From NCBI RefSeq assembly GCF_004766045.1, contig NZ_SPQQ01000003.1, positions 62,001 through 126,000 of the forward strand: DNA of 64,000 nt, in the 5' to 3' direction. Numbering within the stretch: the stretch's first letter is position 1; every line of letters begins with the position of its first letter. The DNA is from Desulfosporosinus fructosivorans (GTDB lineage: Bacteria; Bacillota; Desulfitobacteriia; Desulfitobacteriales; Desulfitobacteriaceae). This document shows, piece after piece, positions 54,319-62,927 of the stretch. The notes under the pieces were generated by a model. That model had not been told where the DNA came from and ran no database searches. It was given only the letters and a program-made list of their open reading frames with translations. Position numbers and translations under genes: made by a program.

Positions 54319-54767
54319 CTCATTGTTCCTTTCTACAATAATAAGTACGATAGGTATTGTGCTTAGTACTCGTTGGAACTTGTCCATCTGTAATACAATA
54401 CTTATTCGCCATGTTATGTCATGAATTCCTTCTAAATAAAAAGTTTAGCAAATATTTGCAGAAGAAAGACATGCCGAGCTAACTAACTAGGAAGAACTCA
54501 TAGGATCTTAAGCAGACGTCTGGTGAGGATGGATTCCTTTGATGAATTAAAATATATTTCGACATTTCTCTATTCTAAAGAGTATTATAAGATGAAGTAG
54601 ACAAATGGGATTTTTGAAACCTGTGATTCAGAATGATCTTTAAGACCGCTCGGGTTTAGAGATGGGAAAATTTTAGGTTTCTGAAAAGAATTGATTGAGA
54701 AGTTTTCATTAAGTGCAGAGGCCAAAAAATCGTGTTGCTTGTTAATATGTATATTGTGGAGGTTGGA
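54319..54767. other. Gene-free region between divergent MFS and sigma-54 regulator genes
   Basis: I see no gene, RNA or clear promoter in this AT-rich 449-nt stretch beyond the ribosome sites at both ends. Confidence 0.4.
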
Positions 54768-56378
54768 ATGAGCGATCATTATGATTTGAAAAAACTTAAA
54801 ATGATATTGCCGATTTTGGCAAGAACAACGGGAGGATATGCAACGATTACTGACTCTGAAGGTCGAAGATTATGTACCGTTGATTGGAATGGAACGGAAA
54901 TAGAGGAACTGAATGATGAGATATACGATTTAGCGAAAGATGCGGCTCAACAGGCACGTTCGTTAATTGGTGTTTCTCAAATAGTAGATCAGGCGGATGC
55001 CTGGGCATTGCCAATCGGTGAGTATGTCTTGGCGTGCAGTAATGTAGAACGACTTAAAAGAGAACAGAAATTCCAAGATGCATTAATTAAAGCGCTTCCG
55101 ATGATTGCCCAAGTGGCGGGTGGGGAAGCCGTAATTTTTAACGAACTTGGTGAACGGTTATTAAGTTACTACTCGAATGGAACCGAGCGACACCAATTAA
55201 AGGGGCAAGTGAGTAAGCTGGCCTGCCAAGCTATGGTTTCCCGGGAGCCTGTAGTAGGAAAGTCTTTTTCCGTTAATGGTGCAATGGCGGTACGTATTCC
55301 TATTACAGAGAAAATCGGTTTCGGATTTAATAATGAAAAGGCTACCCGCCAACATCAAAAATTATATGATGAAGTTAAAAAGTTCCAAAGTGCGCACTAT
55401 TGTTTCGAAGACATTATAGGAGAAAGTGAAATATTGGCCAAAACAAAGAGTATGGCAAAATTCGTCGCAGATGGTGTTTCCTCGATTCTTATTTATGGAG
55501 AAACGGGAACTGGCAAGGAATTGTTTGCTCAATCAGTTCATAATGCCAGTGAACGTCGCTATCAGCCCTTTGTGGCCTTAAACTGTGGGGCTTTACCTGC
55601 TTCACTCATTGAGAGCAATCTCTTTGGTTATGAGGAAGGGGCTTTTACCGGGGCGAAGAAAGGGGGAAGCCCTGGTGCTTTTGAACAAGCGAATGGAGGT
55701 ACTATCTTTCTCGATGAAATTAGTGAGATGGAACTTAGCCTGCAAACCAAATTACTGAGAGTGCTTCAAGAAAGAGAAATAGTACGGGTTGGTGGATTCA
55801 AAGTTAAAAAAATTGATGTTAGGGTCATTGCCTCAACCAATAAAGAATTAAATGATCTCATTGCGGATGGGAAGTTTCGACAGGATCTTTTTTATCGCTT
55901 GAATGTTGTTCAGTTGAAAATTCCTTCGCTAAAAGAGCGGGTTGGGGATATTGTTTTATTAGCCATGTACTTTATTCAAAAGTATGCTTTATCCTTGGGT
56001 AAACCTATTGAAGATATCGACATTGGAACATTAAAGATTTTGCAGAATTATTCTTGGCCAGGAAATGTCCGTGAACTTCAGAATTGTATTGAATCGGCTA
56101 TGAATATGGTGCGAGAGGAGCCAATGCTTCTGCCTGAACATTTGCCCCTTTATCTGAGGCAAGGTCAAAAGGCTTTGAAAGAATCTGTGGTAGTTGAGAT
56201 CGGGAATGAAGGGCTTAATTTAAAAGAAGCATTATCAGGAGTTGAAAAGTTAATTATCCAAAAAGCACTGGAAATGGCTAAGTATAAAAAGGTCTACGCT
56301 GCTCGCATTTTAGGAATAAGTACAGCGACTTTATGGCGAAAACTGACTGATTATGGGATGGAACGAGAACAAATGTAA
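54768..56378 (+). CDS. Sigma-54-dependent activator with duplicated N-terminal sensor
   Basis: This about 536-residue enhancer-binding protein has an AAA+ domain with Walker A GETGTGKELFAQ, the sigma-54 contact loop GAFTGA, Walker B GGTIFLDEISEM and the arginine-finger region FRQDLFYRLNV. A Fis-type helix-turn-helix ends it (VYAARILGISTATLWRKL). The N-terminus is two similar ~85-residue modules: LPILARTTGGYATITDSEG with WNGTE, then LPMIAQVAGGEAVIFNELG with SNGTE. It has no receiver domain, so it probably senses a ligand directly. ATG 54768 has GGAGG 5 nt upstream. It lies before two sigma-54 promoters. Confidence 0.9.
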   Translation: MSDHYDLKKLKMILPILARTTGGYATITDSEGRRLCTVDWNGTEIEELNDEIYDLAKDAAQQARSLIGVSQIVDQADAWALPIGEYVLACSNVERLKREQKFQDALIKALPMIAQVAGGEAVIFNELGERLLSYYSNGTERHQLKGQVSKLACQAMVSREPVVGKSFSVNGAMAVRIPITEKIGFGFNNEKATRQHQKLYDEVKKFQSAHYCFEDIIGESEILAKTKSMAKFVADGVSSILIYGETGTGKELFAQSVHNASERRYQPFVALNCGALPASLIESNLFGYEEGAFTGAKKGGSPGAFEQANGGTIFLDEISEMELSLQTKLLRVLQEREIVRVGGFKVKKIDVRVIASTNKELNDLIADGKFRQDLFYRLNVVQLKIPSLKERVGDIVLLAMYFIQKYALSLGKPIEDIDIGTLKILQNYSWPGNVRELQNCIESAMNMVREEPMLLPEHLPLYLRQGQKALKESVVVEIGNEGLNLKEALSGVEKLIIQKALEMAKYKKVYAARILGISTATLWRKLTDYGMEREQM

Positions 56379-56418
56379 TTTTATAGCCACTATTTTCAGT
56401 TTAAATTTTGAAATACAG

Positions 56419-56448
56419 ATTATTCATTTCATTAATGAAACGAATAAT
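56419..56448. promoter_or_regulatory. Candidate upstream activator site
   Basis: ATTATTCATTTCATT and AATGAAACGAATAAT form a 30-bp palindrome with one mismatch. A further AATGAAATGA half-site lies at about 56455. It is ~160 bp upstream of the first sigma-54 promoter, a usual distance for an enhancer bound by the activator encoded just before. Confidence 0.6.
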
Positions 56449-56603
56449 CCCATCAATGAAATGATTTCTAAATTAATGCCTGTTTAACGTGGAAAAGCAT
56501 TTCAAAAGTGAGTTACTAGCCCCATCTTTTACCGCAAATACCAGCTCAAAATAGAATATACCCTTAAAATAACAGGGTAAAGGTTATTTTAGGGATATAA
56601 TTG

Positions 56604-56620
56604 TTGGCATGGAATTTGCA
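56604..56620 (+). promoter_or_regulatory. Sigma-54 promoter P1
   Basis: TTGGCATGGAATTTGCA matches the -24/-12 consensus TGGCAC-N5-TTGC with one change, at correct spacing. Confidence 0.8.
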
Positions 56621-56631
56621 ATGGTAAGTGA

Positions 56632-56742
56632 ACAAGTATTAAAAAATCACTTAATACGGAAACCCTTTCTTAATTTTCAAGAAAGGGTTATGGCAATGGT
56701 GCCTTACGATTAGTACAAACTAATCATAAGGCACCATTTTGC
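56632..56742 (+). ncRNA. Putative short sigma-54-dependent RNA
   Basis: The region from P1 holds no ORF of note but two hairpins: AACCCTTTCTT/AAGAAAGGGTT (56661-56689), and a 19-bp stem ATGGTGCCTTACGATTAGT with its complement (56696-56737, one mismatch) followed by TTTT. The second is a good terminator. P1 would therefore yield an RNA of about 110 nt, either a small RNA or an attenuated leader. Confidence 0.5.
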
Positions 56743-56803
56743 TTAATTTGAAAGGAGTGATGCCTTTATGCTAAAAGCAAGGTAATCCTTATGATTTGTT
56801 CTG

Positions 56804-56820
56804 TTGGCACGCAAATTGCA
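56804..56820 (+). promoter_or_regulatory. Sigma-54 promoter P2
   Basis: TTGGCACGCAAATTGCA is a full match to the TGGCACG-N4-TTGC consensus. It lies 275 nt upstream of the DUF3311 gene and should drive the transporter and methyltransferase operon. The leader between holds only a short frame at 56975 (MKVSMILEAEEF) and no clear RNA element. Confidence 0.88.
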
Positions 56821-57094
56821 ATGACTATAAGCTGTTAAGGCAAACTTAAGGGGAATCAAACGTAAAAGGATATCATTTCTTCTGTCACTCTGGATGCTCT
56901 AAACAGTGGTGATGCATGAAAATACCAGGAGAAAAGAGATTTTTAGCTAAAGGAGGGGAAAGGTATTTATATAGATGAAAGTTAGTATGATTCTGGAGGC
57001 TGAGGAATTTTAACTGACTTCGTGGGAAGTCCAAAATTCATCATAGAAATGCAAAAAGGTACTCTAGACTTAATACAAAGATGGAGGTAAAGAG

Positions 57095-57364
57095 ATGCAC
57101 AAAAAATCGCAACCGGCCTATAAGAAAACCGAAAAATGGTGGTTGGGACTGGTAATCCTGTTCTATGTCTTGTATAACTTGCCGGGTGTCCCCCGGTATG
57201 GTGATGCCCAAGGTGCTATTATACACGGAGCGCTTACGATCATTCCGCTTTGGATTATCGTTTATGTTGGGATGATAGTTTTACACCGTCAAAGAAAATT
57301 GAAAGTTAGACAGGACGCAGTTTCCTCTACTGAAAAGATCAGCAACCAAAAGGAGGGTGTTTAA
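57095..57364 (+). CDS. DUF3311 small membrane protein, symporter partner
   Basis: This 89-residue protein has two membrane segments (WWLGLVILFYVLYNLPGVP and GALTIIPLWIIVYVGMIVL) and a charged tail, the DUF3311 pattern. Such genes usually sit directly before a sodium:solute symporter gene, as here, where the symporter ATG follows the stop with no gap. It is probably an accessory transporter subunit. ATG 57095 has GGAGGT upstream. Confidence 0.85.
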   Translation: MHKKSQPAYKKTEKWWLGLVILFYVLYNLPGVPRYGDAQGAIIHGALTIIPLWIIVYVGMIVLHRQRKLKVRQDAVSSTEKISNQKEGV

Positions 57365-58897
57365 ATGCTATCTGTAACCGGAACATGGTCTATTTATATT
57401 ATTTACATGGCTGCCCTTATCGGTTTTGGAGTCTGGATGTGGTGGCGTGAAAAAAATAAATCAGCTCAGCACTTTTATACTGCTGGTAACTCAATTAACT
57501 GGTTTGTTCTTTGTATGACTTATATCGCGGCTCTGATGAGCACGTGGGTATTCTTTTCGGGACCTGGGGGATATTATCGTGGAGGTTTCGGGTATTTCAT
57601 GTCGGAGCTAAGCTATATGCCTTTGTTCCCAGTTCTAACTTACTTTGTAATGAACAAAGTTTGGCTCTTAAATACAAGGAGAAATTATTCTACACCAGCA
57701 GATCTTTACGCTGATCGTTTTAAAAGCCCAGTGTTAAGATTTATCTTGGCTATAGTATTCTTTAGTGTTTCACTGCCTTATGCGGCTGCGATCTATGTTG
57801 CTTGTGGTCAAGCGGCTAATGTTGCAAGTGGAGGACTAATTTCGAACACTTCTATCATAATATTTGTCGGGATCACTGCATTAATGTTTGTACCGTTCGG
57901 AGGCGTGAAATCTGTTGCTTGGGCGGCTACTGTCCAAGGGTGGATATTCATGATCGCTTTATGGACAATTGGTATAAGTGCCTTAGCCTTCGGTTTCCAT
58001 GGCACTCTCGGAGATGCGGTTGCAAGTGTTTGGAACAATACAAACTCTTGGTTTTCGTATCCGGGTCCTGAAAAATGGGCTCCGTATTCTGCCAGACTTG
58101 GATATCCACTTGCTTGTGCTATTGGGTGGACAATTATGCTACCGGACGTCTTTATTAGAGCTGGTTACTTCGGGAAGGACCTGGGCGCACAGCGCAAGCT
58201 TATGCAGTTCCAACCCGTATTGCAGTTAATTGTTTGGACTGGCACAATGGTTATTGGGTTTGCAGCCATTGCGTTAGTACCGGGATTAACAGGTGCTGAT
58301 ACAGAACTTGTCATTCCATATTTGATCACTAAAATAATTTCGCCACAAACTATGGGCTTTGCCGTAATTTTAATGTCACTATTCGTCTGGGGAACCTTGG
58401 CGAAAGGATTGTCTGCAGCTACATCGCATCTATTAGTAGCAGGGTCAATCATCTCGGAGGATATTCTGGTCCATACCCTTAAACTTAAGGTCTCACCTAA
58501 AGCCCATATGGTTATTGCTCGTATATCAGTGTGCGCTTTGGGAGTGGCAGCAATGATGCTTGCCATTAATCCCCCAAGTTTAATTTGGACGCTGATCATG
58601 TTTGCCATCGCCATCGTCATGCCGATTTTCCCAGTGCTTGTAGCTGCCCTCTACTGGAGAAGAGCTACAAAACCAGCAGCTATTTTGGCTTCCTTGGTTG
58701 GGACCATTGGCGTAATCTTGACCTATAAGTATGGCTATGGAGACGCTTGGTACGGTCTATTCGGCATGATTGTGTCAACGATTGTTTTGATTGCGGTTTC
58801 TCTCGTTACCAAACCATTGGATGATGCAACATTGGATGAATTTTACGGCCATCTGGAAGCAGCTGAAGATGAGTATTATGAGCCAGATGCTGTCTAG
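57365..58897 (+). CDS. Sodium:solute symporter (SSS family)
   Basis: This 510-residue protein has about 13 membrane helices and SSS family features: AQHFYTAGNSINWF, MTYIAALMSTWVFFSGPGG, and KGLSAATSHLLVAGSIISED near the sodium site. Relatives carry pantothenate, proline, organic acids and betaine-like compounds. Being first in an operon with corrinoid methyltransferase genes, it probably imports the methylated substrate. Confidence 0.9.
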   Translation: MLSVTGTWSIYIIYMAALIGFGVWMWWREKNKSAQHFYTAGNSINWFVLCMTYIAALMSTWVFFSGPGGYYRGGFGYFMSELSYMPLFPVLTYFVMNKVWLLNTRRNYSTPADLYADRFKSPVLRFILAIVFFSVSLPYAAAIYVACGQAANVASGGLISNTSIIIFVGITALMFVPFGGVKSVAWAATVQGWIFMIALWTIGISALAFGFHGTLGDAVASVWNNTNSWFSYPGPEKWAPYSARLGYPLACAIGWTIMLPDVFIRAGYFGKDLGAQRKLMQFQPVLQLIVWTGTMVIGFAAIALVPGLTGADTELVIPYLITKIISPQTMGFAVILMSLFVWGTLAKGLSAATSHLLVAGSIISEDILVHTLKLKVSPKAHMVIARISVCALGVAAMMLAINPPSLIWTLIMFAIAIVMPIFPVLVAALYWRRATKPAAILASLVGTIGVILTYKYGYGDAWYGLFGMIVSTIVLIAVSLVTKPLDDATLDEFYGHLEAAEDEYYEPDAV

Positions 58898-58987
58898 ATG
58901 CAACAATGTTGCATAAGTTGTCGGATAGTACTCGATTTTTGAGTAGACATTAAAGTGTCTATCGTAGGTTGTATGGTCTATATGATT

Positions 58988-59030
58988 AGCACTCAAAGCA
59001 AGTCCAGATTATTGCTTTGAGTGCTCCCCT
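58988..59030 (+). terminator. Hairpin between the symporter and corrinoid protein genes
   Basis: A 14-bp perfect stem AGCACTCAAAGCAA with complement at 59012-59025 is followed by CCCCTT, not a T run. It could attenuate or process the message. The rest of 58898-59200 holds no gene. Confidence 0.5.
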
Positions 59031-59200
59031 TGGCAGTGTTATATTTCGACAATCTTCTTGTGGCAAAAACTGCAAAGTTTTTGAACCAAAAGATGAGCAT
59101 AGAAATTATTGAGAGGGGATTGTAAAAGGGAAAATACAGGGTGCTAGCGGTGGCACCATAACCACTAATTTGAAATCAGAATATTGGGAGGAAGAAAATT

Positions 59201-59836
59201 ATGATTAGTTATGCAGAATTAGCTCAAAGTGTTGTCCTAGGAGACGAAGATTTAGTTATGGAGCAGGTTAACAGCCTCGTAGCAGCTGGAAATAGTCCTC
59301 TGGAAATTATTAACGAAGGATTAATTGCTGGAATGAATGTCGTAGGAGTTCGTTTCAAAGCTGGAGATATGTATGTTCCTGAAGTTCTTATGTCAGCGCG
59401 GAGTATGGCTGCAGGAGTTGAAATTGTTAAACCGTTGATTCCGGTAGGAGATATGAAAGTCAAGATCAAAGTGTTACTGGGAACTGTAAAAGGAGATCTT
59501 CATGATATTGGCAAGAACCTCGTTCGCATTATGATGGAAAGTAGCGGGTTGGATGTTATCGACTTAGGGATAGATATTTCTCCAGAAGCATTTATGGATG
59601 CCATTAAAGAGCATAATCCAGACATTTTGGCTATGTCGGCCCTGTTAACAACAACTATGGCTAACATGAAAGGTACCATTGAAATGTTAGTAGAAGTAGG
59701 TTTGAGAGATAAAGTTAAGGTTATTGTTGGTGGAGCGCCAGTTTCACAAGAGTTTGCTAATACCATTGGAGCTGACGGTTTTGCAGCCGATGCAGCCTCT
59801 GCATCGGATCTCTGTAAAATGCTTATCGCAAAATAG
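59201..59836 (+). CDS. Corrinoid protein of an MttB-type methyltransferase system
   Basis: This 211-residue protein resembles MttC/MtgC: a helical cap at about 1-85, then the B12 domain with GDLHDIGKNLV (cobalt-ligand DxHxxG) near 98, MSALLTTTMANMK and GGAPVS. It accepts a methyl group from the methyltransferase encoded 44 nt downstream and passes it to a tetrahydrofolate or other acceptor methyltransferase, not seen in the window. GGGAGG precedes ATG 59201. It is clearly related to the orphan protein at 356. Confidence 0.93.
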   Translation: MISYAELAQSVVLGDEDLVMEQVNSLVAAGNSPLEIINEGLIAGMNVVGVRFKAGDMYVPEVLMSARSMAAGVEIVKPLIPVGDMKVKIKVLLGTVKGDLHDIGKNLVRIMMESSGLDVIDLGIDISPEAFMDAIKEHNPDILAMSALLTTTMANMKGTIEMLVEVGLRDKVKVIVGGAPVSQEFANTIGADGFAADAASASDLCKMLIAK

Positions 59837-59880
59837 AGGGTCTAATTAACGAAGTATCAATATTTAGAGGAGGCAAAATA

Positions 59881-61338
59881 ATGGCTACTAATTTAAATGT
59901 ACGGATTTTGAGTACAGATGAGCTTGAATTTATGAAAGATAAAGTAAAAGCATTGCTAACTGTGAAGGGGTTTAAAATTGAACACCCGGAAGTAATGGAA
60001 ATATTGAAAAAAGCGGGCGCTGAGGTAACGGAGTCCACTGGTCATGTTAAGTTAACTTCAGCTCTATACGACGAAGCTTTAAAACAAGTTCCCCGTGAAT
60101 TCACTTTGGCAGCTCCCGACCCTAAAAATGATTTAAAATTTCCTCACCCAAAAGGCTTGTTCCATACAAGGACATGCACAGGCGGCATGTACTATCCAAA
60201 CGAGAGTGAAAACGGTGAATATCATCACATCTTGATCGATGAGGTTGAAGAGTGGACAAGGTTGATTGACTCTCTAGAAAATATTAACTTTTGGTCGTTG
60301 CCATCAACTAATCCTGTAGGTTTTCCAAATGAAACGATCGATATTCATACTTATGAAGCAGTTATAAAGAACACTACAAAACATGGTTGGGTTCAGCCTT
60401 ATGAAGCCGATAATATTAAATATTTGATAGAAATGGCTGCTGCTGTAGCTGGTGGAAAAGATAAACTTCGTGAGAGACCAATTATTAGCTCAATTTGCTG
60501 TTCTGTCCCACCTTTGACGTACAAATATATGGATATGAATATTATTTATGAATCTTGTAAAGCTGGAGTTCCGCTACAACCTTGTTCTTTACCAGCGGCA
60601 GGTGCTAATGTTCCTTTCACTTCAGCTGGAATAGCCCTCGTGGCTAGCGCTGAAGTAATGGCGATGATTTTAATGGGCCAAATTATTGCTCCAGGAACCC
60701 CTTGTGTCGCGACACCATTGTTATTCCAAATGGATATGCTGACAACTGCTACGACACAATCTTCAATGTCTACGACCATGGGCAGAATGATGGCCATGCA
60801 GCTCTTTGAAGAGGGATATGGTATTCCTGCCCATACTTATGGTACAGGTACTGATAGCTGTACTATGGATGCACAATCCGGATTTGAACAAGCTTCCCTC
60901 AGCCACATGGTTGCTTTAGCAGGAGCTTCTGTTCTTGGCGGAGCGGGCCAGCTTGAAACCGCTAAGGCAATCAATCCCCTCCAACTAATTATTGATAATG
61001 ACGTTTTCGGTATGGTTAAAGAGTTAAAAGCCGGTGCAGTTGTTGATGAGGAAGCTGTAGACTGGGCTGATCTTGCGGTGCTGGGCGATCATGAAGGCTT
61101 TGTTGATAAGAAACATACCTTCAAGCATTTCAGAGATGGTTATAAAACAAAAATCTTCTCTCGCGATACGAGAACTCTTTGGGTAGAAAAGGGTAGCAAA
61201 GACCTCGTTGCAAGGGCTAAAGATCGATATCAGGTTCTCAAAGAAAACTATGTGCCAAATAACCTGTCTAAAGAAGTTATTCAACAAGTAGAGGCAATCG
61301 TAAAACGCGCTGATAAAGAGCTTGGCAAGAAAAACTAA
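59881..61338 (+). CDS. MttB-superfamily methyltransferase without pyrrolysine
   Basis: This 485-residue TIM-barrel protein belongs to the trimethylamine methyltransferase family. The frame is open throughout with no in-frame TAG, so it is a non-pyrrolysine member like the glycine betaine enzyme MtgB or the proline betaine and carnitine enzymes. Family landmarks are HPEVMEILKKAGAEV, GMYYPNESENGEYHHI, WSLPSTNPV and the C-terminal LLFQMDMLTTATTQSSMSTT. Such enzymes demethylate quaternary amines onto a corrinoid protein. The substrate is unknown. Its partners (SSS symporter, molybdenum hydroxylase) hint at something other than plain glycine betaine. Confidence 0.9.
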   Translation: MATNLNVRILSTDELEFMKDKVKALLTVKGFKIEHPEVMEILKKAGAEVTESTGHVKLTSALYDEALKQVPREFTLAAPDPKNDLKFPHPKGLFHTRTCTGGMYYPNESENGEYHHILIDEVEEWTRLIDSLENINFWSLPSTNPVGFPNETIDIHTYEAVIKNTTKHGWVQPYEADNIKYLIEMAAAVAGGKDKLRERPIISSICCSVPPLTYKYMDMNIIYESCKAGVPLQPCSLPAAGANVPFTSAGIALVASAEVMAMILMGQIIAPGTPCVATPLLFQMDMLTTATTQSSMSTTMGRMMAMQLFEEGYGIPAHTYGTGTDSCTMDAQSGFEQASLSHMVALAGASVLGGAGQLETAKAINPLQLIIDNDVFGMVKELKAGAVVDEEAVDWADLAVLGDHEGFVDKKHTFKHFRDGYKTKIFSRDTRTLWVEKGSKDLVARAKDRYQVLKENYVPNNLSKEVIQQVEAIVKRADKELGKKN

Positions 61339-61403
61339 CTTAAGTCAAGAATTTTGATAACTCAAGAGCTACTCAAGCGATACCGAAAGTAGGGCTATTA
61401 TTA

Positions 61404-61435
61404 GGCTGGGGACGTAATGAATTTCGACTCGTCCC
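61404..61435 (+). terminator. Hairpin before the hydroxylase genes
   Basis: GGGGACG pairs with CGTCCCC, with AAT-rich interior, in the 217-nt gap between the methyltransferase and hydroxylase genes. There is no long T run, so it may only reduce read-through. The GGGGACG arm resembles repeat family B. Confidence 0.4.
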
Positions 61436-61555
61436 CATCCTAATTTCGGCATATTCTCCTGCACTCTGAAAAACTAATAGGATGATGGGAACAATCAGCT
61501 GGTGCTAAATACTCTGACCATAATAGGTCATTATTTTTATTAAGGATGCGATCTT

Positions 61556-62431
61556 ATGGCAAAATTAAATGAATATTTTCAACCGCAATCTTTGTCGGTT
61601 GCGCTGGAGTTATTTGGAGATTCAAACAGAATATTACGCCCCTTGGCAGGAGGGACCGACCTTGTTCCGGCTATGTCCAAAGGGGAGATAAAAGCCGACG
61701 GGTTGGTTGACTTATCTAAGATACCAGAAATACGGGGGATCAGTATAGATGGCAATGAGGTTAAGATAGGTAGTACAACTACTTTTACGCGAATTGAAAC
61801 GTCTCCTATAATTCGAGCTAAGGCTTTGCTTTTGTCAGAAGCCGCGTCTTTAGTAGGTTCACCCCAAATTCGCAATTCAGGAACTGTTGGTGGCAACATT
61901 GCCAATGCTTCACCTGCTGCGGATACGGTGACAGCCTTAGTAACGTTAGATGCCGTGGCGACGGTTGAATCCATCAATGGATCTCGACGTGTACTTGTTA
62001 GTGACCTGTTGTGTGGAGTTGGAAAAACCAATATTCAACCTCAGGAAATAATCACACATATTACCTTTAAGATTCCACCGATTGGTAGTAAAACTGGTTT
62101 TATCAAGTTGGGTCGTCGTAAAGCTTTGGCGATTGCGAGAATGAATTTAGCGATAATAATAACTGTTGACGATGGGGAAATTAGTTTTGCTCGTGTAGGG
62201 CTGGGTGCTGTTGGACCAAACCCTCGTCGCTTTACAGTATTGGAAGATAGTTTGCTGGGTCAAACACCTTCGGAATCTTTAGTAGATCGATTCGCATGTG
62301 AGGCTGAACGTGAAGTAACAAATGTTCTTGGTTCTCGGGCTTCGGCAGGATACAAGTGTGAAGCAGTGAAAGGACTCGCTCGAGATTTATTGAGTAGATT
62401 GATCTCGGAAAGCAGACAGGGGGTGGTGTGA
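61556..62431 (+). CDS. Molybdenum hydroxylase FAD subunit (CoxM/XdhB-like)
   Basis: This 291-residue protein has the FAD-binding fold of CO dehydrogenase/xanthine dehydrogenase medium chains: RPLAGGTDLVPAMSKGEI and SPQIRNSGTVGGNIANASPAAD, the two FAD pyrophosphate loops. It passes electrons from the iron-sulfur subunit to NAD or another acceptor. One base separates its stop from the next gene. It begins the three-gene hydroxylase unit. Confidence 0.92.
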   Translation: MAKLNEYFQPQSLSVALELFGDSNRILRPLAGGTDLVPAMSKGEIKADGLVDLSKIPEIRGISIDGNEVKIGSTTTFTRIETSPIIRAKALLLSEAASLVGSPQIRNSGTVGGNIANASPAADTVTALVTLDAVATVESINGSRRVLVSDLLCGVGKTNIQPQEIITHITFKIPPIGSKTGFIKLGRRKALAIARMNLAIIITVDDGEISFARVGLGAVGPNPRRFTVLEDSLLGQTPSESLVDRFACEAEREVTNVLGSRASAGYKCEAVKGLARDLLSRLISESRQGVV

Positions 62432-62432
62432 A

Positions 62433-62927
62433 GTGGCTCAATTTCATCTAGAAATGAAGGTTAACGGCAAATTAGTAGTCCTAGACATCGATCCCATGTT
62501 ACGATTACTCGATATTTTGCGTGATTGTTTGCATTTGACTGGAACTAAAGAGGGATGTTCAGAAGGGGAATGCGGTGCCTGTTCAGTCATCGTTGATGGC
62601 GAGGTGGTGGACTCTTGTTTAGTTCTCGCTCCTCAAGCGCATGGCAAAGAGGTAATAACAATTGAAGGGCTTGCGCAAAGTGGAGAAATTGAGCCTTATC
62701 AACAGGCTTTTTTAGAGGTAGGTGCCGTTCAGTGTGGCTTTTGTACGCCGGCAATGATCTTGACTACAAGAGTATTGCTAAACAACAATCCCAAGCCTTC
62801 TAAATCTGAAATATCAAGGGCAATATCGGGCAATATTTGTCGCTGTACGGGATATACGAAGATTGTTCAGGCCGTTGAACTAGCAGCTTCATTAAAGGAA
62901 AAGAAAGAAGGTGTCTCCCGTGCCTGA
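62433..62927 (+). CDS. Molybdenum hydroxylase 2Fe-2S subunit (CoxS/XdhC-like)
   Basis: This 164-residue protein has two 2Fe-2S sites. The N-terminal plant-type cluster is at GCSEGECGACSVIVDGE with a later DSC. The C-terminal cluster reads QCGFCTPAM and NICRCTGY. It links the molybdopterin and FAD subunits. GTG 62433 follows the FAD subunit with one base between, and its end overlaps the large subunit start by 7 nt. Confidence 0.93.
   Translation: MAQFHLEMKVNGKLVVLDIDPMLRLLDILRDCLHLTGTKEGCSEGECGACSVIVDGEVVDSCLVLAPQAHGKEVITIEGLAQSGEIEPYQQAFLEVGAVQCGFCTPAMILTTRVLLNNNPKPSKSEISRAISGNICRCTGYTKIVQAVELAASLKEKKEGVSRA

Noticed and set aside
59031..59080. Additional sigma-54 promoter before the corrinoid gene (TGGCAG or GTGGCAAAAACTGC)
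   Set aside because: The GG-to-GC spacing is wrong by two bases, or the -12 GC is missing.
59881..61338. Pyrrolysine-containing MttB
   Set aside because: The frame contains no in-frame TAG; the family member is of the non-pyrrolysine type.
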